Positions 17,962-22,094 of a DNA stretch of 22,094 nucleotides are shown one piece after another. Made by a program: the position numbers and the translations under genes. The stretch's first letter is position 1; each line of letters opens with the position of its first letter. The stretch lies in NCBI GenBank assembly GCA_037447655.1, contig JBBHKE010002946.1:1-22094 (forward strand). The letters run 5' to 3'. Under the pieces are notes generated by a model. The model was not told the origin of the DNA. It saw only the letters and a program-made list of their open reading frames with translations, and made no database searches. The stretch comes from Zygnema cylindricum (Eukaryota > Streptophyta > Zygnematophyceae > Zygnematales > Zygnemataceae).

Positions 17962-20900
17962 CAATACTTGTTATCTCTAACTGTTTGTGTAATTTAGGTA
18001 ACAATTCTTGTTATCGCTAACAGTTTGTATAAGTTAGATAACAATTCCTATTATCGCTACCTGTTTCTATAATTTAGGTAACAATTCTTGTAATCGCTAA
18101 TTGTTTTTGTAATTTAGGTAACAATTACTGTTATCGGTAATTGTGTAATTTAGGTATCAATTCTTGTTATCGCTAAGAATTTGTGTAATTTAGGTAACAA
18201 TTCTTGTTATCGCTAATTGTTTGTGTAATTTAGGTAATAATTGTTGTTATGTTAACAATTTGTGTAATTTAGGTAACAATTTTTGTTATCGTTAACTGTT
18301 TGTGTAATTTAGGTAACAATTTTTGTTATCGCTGACTGTTTGTGAAATTTAGGTGACAATTTTTTTTTTGCTGATAGTTTGTTTAAATTAGATAACAATT
18401 CCTTTTATCGCTAACTGTTTATGTAATTAAGGTAACAATTTCTCTTAGCGCTAACTGTTTTTGTAATTTAGGTAACAAATCTTGTTAGCGCTAAGAGTTT
18501 GTGTAAGTTAGGTAACAATTCCTCCTATTGCTTACAATTTGTGTAATTTAGATAACAATTTCTGTTAGCGCTAACTGTTTTTGTAATTTAGGTAACAATT
18601 CTTGTTACTTTAACAGTTTGTGTAAGTTAGATAACAATTCCTGTTAGTGCTAACTATTTTTGTAATATAGGTAACAACTCTTGTTATCGCTAATTGTTTG
18701 TGTAATTTAGGTAACATATCTAGTTATCGCTAACTGTTTGTGTAATTTAGGTAACAATTACAGTTATCACTACCTGTTTGTGTAATTTAGGTGACAATTC
18801 TTGTTATCGCTAACTGTTTGTGTAATTTAGGTAACAATACTTGTTATCGCTAACTGTTTGTGTAATTTAGGTAACAATTCTTGTTATCGCTAAGTGTTTT
18901 TGTAATTTACGTAACAATTCTTGTTATCGCTAACTGTTTGTGTAAATTAGGTAACAATTCTTGTTACCGCTAACACATTGTGTAATTTAGGTAATAATTT
19001 TTCTTATCGCTAACTGTTTGAGTAATTTAGGTAACAATTCTTGTTATCGCTAATTGTTTGTGTAACTTAGGTACCAATTCTTGTTATCGCTTATAGTTTG
19101 TGTAATTTAGATAACAATTCCGGTTAGCCCTAACTTTTAATTTAGGTAACAATTCTTGTTATAGCTAACTGTTTGTGTAATTTAGGTAACAATTCTTGTT
19201 ATCGCTAATTGTTTGTGTATCTTAGGTAAATTCTTGTTATCGCTAATAGTTTGTGTAATTTAGATAACACTTACAGTTATCACTACCTGTTTGTGTAATT
19301 TAGGTGACAATAATTGTTATCGCTAACTGTTTGTGTAATTTAGGTGACAATAGTTGTTATCGCTAACTGTTTGTGTAATTTAGGTAACAATTCTTGTTAT
19401 CGCTAATTGTTTTTGTAATTTACGTAACAATTCTTTTTATCGCTAACTCTTTGAGTAACTTAGGTTACAATTCTTGTTATCGCTTATAGTTTGTGTAATT
19501 TAGATAACAATTCCTGTTAGCTCTAACTGTTTTTGTAATTTAGGTAACAATTCTTGTTATCGCTAACTGTTTGTGTAATTTAGGTAACAATTCTTGTTAT
19601 CGCTAATTGTTTGTGTAACTTAGGTAAATTCTTGTTATCACTAACTGTTTGTGTAATTTAGGTAACCATTCTTGATATCGCTAATTGTTTGTGTAATTTA
19701 GGTAACAATTCTTGTTATCGCTAAGTGTTTTTGTAATTTACGTAACAATTCTTTTTATCGCTAACTCTTTGTGTAACTTAGGTTACAATTCTTGTTATCG
19801 CTTATAGTTTGTGTAATTTAGATAACAATTCCTGTTAGCGCTAACTGTTTTTGTAATTTAGGTAACAATTCTTGTTATCGCTAACTGTTTGTGTAATTTA
19901 GGTAACAATTCTTGTTATCGCTAATTGTTTGTGTAACTTAGGTAAATTCTTGTTATCACTAACTGTTTGTGTAATTTAGATATCAATTCCTGTTATTGCG
20001 ATCTGTTTGTGTAATTTACGTAACAATTCTTGTTATCGCTAACAATTTGTGTAATATAGGTAGTAATTCCTCTTATCGCTAACTGCTTGTGTAATTTAGG
20101 TAACAAGTCTTGTTATTGCTAACAATTTGTGTAAGTTAGGTAACAATTCCTCTTAGCGCTAACTGTTTGTGTAATTTAGGTAACAATTATTGTTATCGCT
20201 AACAGTTTCTGTAATTTAGGTAACAATTCTTGTTATCGCTAACTGTTTGTGTAAATTAGGTACCAATTCTTGTAATTGCTAACAATTTGTGTAATTTAGA
20301 TAACAATTCTTGTTTTCGCTAAATCTTTGTGTAATTTAGGTAACAATTCTTGTTATGGCTAACTGTTTGTGTAATTTAGATAAAAATATTTGTTATCGCT
20401 AACATTTTGTGTAATTTTGGTAACAATTTTTGTTTTCGCTAAGTGTTTGTGTAATTTAGGTTATATTTTTTGTTATCGCTGTCAGTTTGTTTAAGTAAGA
20501 TAACAATTCCTGTTAGCGCTAACTATTTCTGTAATTTAGGTAACAATTCTTGTTATCACTAATTGTTTGTGCAATTTAGGTAACATATCTTGTTATCGCT
20601 ACCTGTTTCTCTTATTTAGGTAACAATTCTTGTTATTGGTAACTGTTTCTCTAATTTAGGTAACATTTCTTGTTATCGCTAACTGTTTGTGTAATTTAGG
20701 TAACACTTTTTGTTATCGCTAATTGTTAGTGTAATTTAAGTAACAATTCTTGTTATGTTAACAGTTTGTGTAATTTAGATAATAATTATTGTTATCACTA
20801 ACTCTTTGTGTAATTTAGATAAGAATTCTTGTTATCACAAACTGTTTGTGTAATTTTGATAAAAATTCTTGTTATCGCTAACTGTTTGTGTAATTTAGGA

Positions 20901-22094
20901 AACAATTTTTGATATCGCCAACTGTTTATGTAATTTAGGAAACAATTCTTGTTATCGCTAACTGTTTCTGTAATTTAGGTAAAAATTATTGTTATCACTA
21001 ACGGTTTGTGTAATTTAGGTAAAAATTCCTATTTTTGCTAACTGTTTGTGTAATTTAGAAAACAATTTTTGTTATCCCTAAATGTTTGTGAAATTAAGGC
21101 AACAATTCTTTCTGTCGCTAACTGTTTCTGTAATTTAGGCAACAATTCTTGTTATCACTAACTGTTTGTGTAATTTAAGTAACAATTCATATTATCGCTA
21201 ACTGTTTCTGTAATTTAGGAAACAATTCTTGTTATCACTAACTATTTGTGTAATCTAGGTAACAATTCTTGTTATTGCTAACTGTTTGTGTAATTTAGGT
21301 AACAAATCATATTATCGTTATGTGTTTTTGTAATTTAGGTAATAATTCTTGTTATCACTAACTTTTTGTGTAATTTAGGTAACAATTCATGTTATCGCTA
21401 ACTGTTTGTGTAATTTAGGAAACAATTTTTGTTATCGCTAACTATTTATGTAATTTAAAAAACAATTTTTGTTATCGCTAACTGTTTCTGTAATTTAGGT
21501 AAAAATTCTTGTTATCACTAACTGTTTGTGTAATTTAGGTAACAATTCTTGTTATGGCTAACTGTTTGTGTAATTAAGGCAACAATTCTTTTTATCGCTA
21601 ACAGTTTGTGTAATTTAGATAATAATTCCTCTAATCGCTAACTGTTTGTATAATTTAGATAACAATTCATATTATCGCTAAGTGTTTTTGTAATTTAGGT
21701 AACAATTCTTGTTATCACTAACTGTTTGTGTAATTTAGGAAACAATTTTTGTTATCGCTAACTGTTTGTGTAATTTAGGAAACAATTCTTGTTATCGCTA
21801 ATTGTTTGTGTAACTTAGGTAACAATTCTTGTTATCGCTAATAGTTAGTGTAATTTAGATAACAATGCTTGTTAGCGCTAACTGTTTTTGTAATTTAGCT
21901 AAAAATTCTTGTTATCACTAACTTTTTGTGTAATCTAGGTAACAATTCCTGTTATCGCTATCTGATCTATAATTTAGGTAACAATTCTTGTTATCGCTAA
22001 CAATTTGTGTAATTTAGGTAACAATTCTTGTTATCGATAAAAGTTTTTGTAAGTTAGATAACAATTCCTGTTATCGCTACCTGTTTCTGTAATT
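17962..22094. repeat. Satellite block 3, running off the window
   Basis: About 103 further copies of the 40-bp monomer in the same orientation as blocks 1 and 2. Several rare variants match block 2 in the same order about 5 kb away (see the super-repeat finding). The 38-bp GGTAAATTC monomer occurs three times, at about 19225, 19623 and 19941. The array continues past 22094. Confidence 0.96.
19381..19973. repeat. 318-bp (eight-monomer) higher-order repeat
   Basis: TACGTAACAATTCTTTTTAT at 19421 recurs at 19739, an offset of 318 bp (eight monomers minus the two bases missing in the GGTAAATTC monomer). The following roughly 230 bp, through GCTTATAGTTTG, CCTGTTAG, and GTAACTTAGGTAAATTC to TTATCACTAACTG, is almost base-for-base identical. 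This is the youngest-looking tandem duplication I found outside the core of block 1. Confidence 0.8.

Overview
The window is dominated by one AT-rich tandem satellite with a 40-bp monomer. It fills about 18.5 of the 22.1 kb (roughly 460 monomers) and runs off both ends. The array is interrupted twice, by a composite insertion of about 3.0 kb (10476-13490) and by one of about 0.52 kb (17439-17961). The satellite, a Ty1/copia retrotransposon remnant, tRNA-derived sequences and the absence of dense coding point to heterochromatic (centromeric, pericentromeric or subtelomeric) DNA of a eukaryote. Plant and invertebrate hosts cannot be separated with certainty. The undepleted CpG of 10.8-11.7 kb leans towards an animal such as an insect, but this is inference.

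Layout. 1-10475 is satellite block 1. It has trimeric (120-bp) higher-order repeats near its left end, a very homogeneous core around 2.0-4.2 kb, and 200-, 240-, 319- and 359-bp higher-order repeats further right. 10476-13490 is insertion 1. From left to right it holds a short LTR-like relic (+), a tRNA-like sequence (-), about 1.1 kb of GC-richer DNA with inverted repeats and no credible gene, a second tRNA-like sequence (+), a 204-bp copia-type LTR (-), its polypurine tract, and a copia pol remnant (reverse transcriptase plus RNase H, minus strand) with three in-frame stops. The pol remnant is cut off at the satellite junction, so gag, protease, integrase and the 5' LTR are missing. 13491-17438 is satellite block 2. 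17439-17961 is insertion 2, AT-rich DNA with the start of an unrecognised minus-strand reading frame that runs into the satellite. 17962-22094 is satellite block 3, which repeats several distinctive landmarks of block 2 in the same order about 4.8-5.25 kb downstream.

There are no intact genes. The most unusual features are these. The monomer is itself an imperfect inverted repeat whose arms differ by a CG dinucleotide. Both insertions lie in the same part of the monomer, around its dyad centre. Two LTR/tRNA-like modules face each other inside insertion 1. Blocks 2 and 3 share order at kilobase scale. The structure suggests amplification at several nested scales with occasional transposon capture. 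All family assignments are by eye from motifs.
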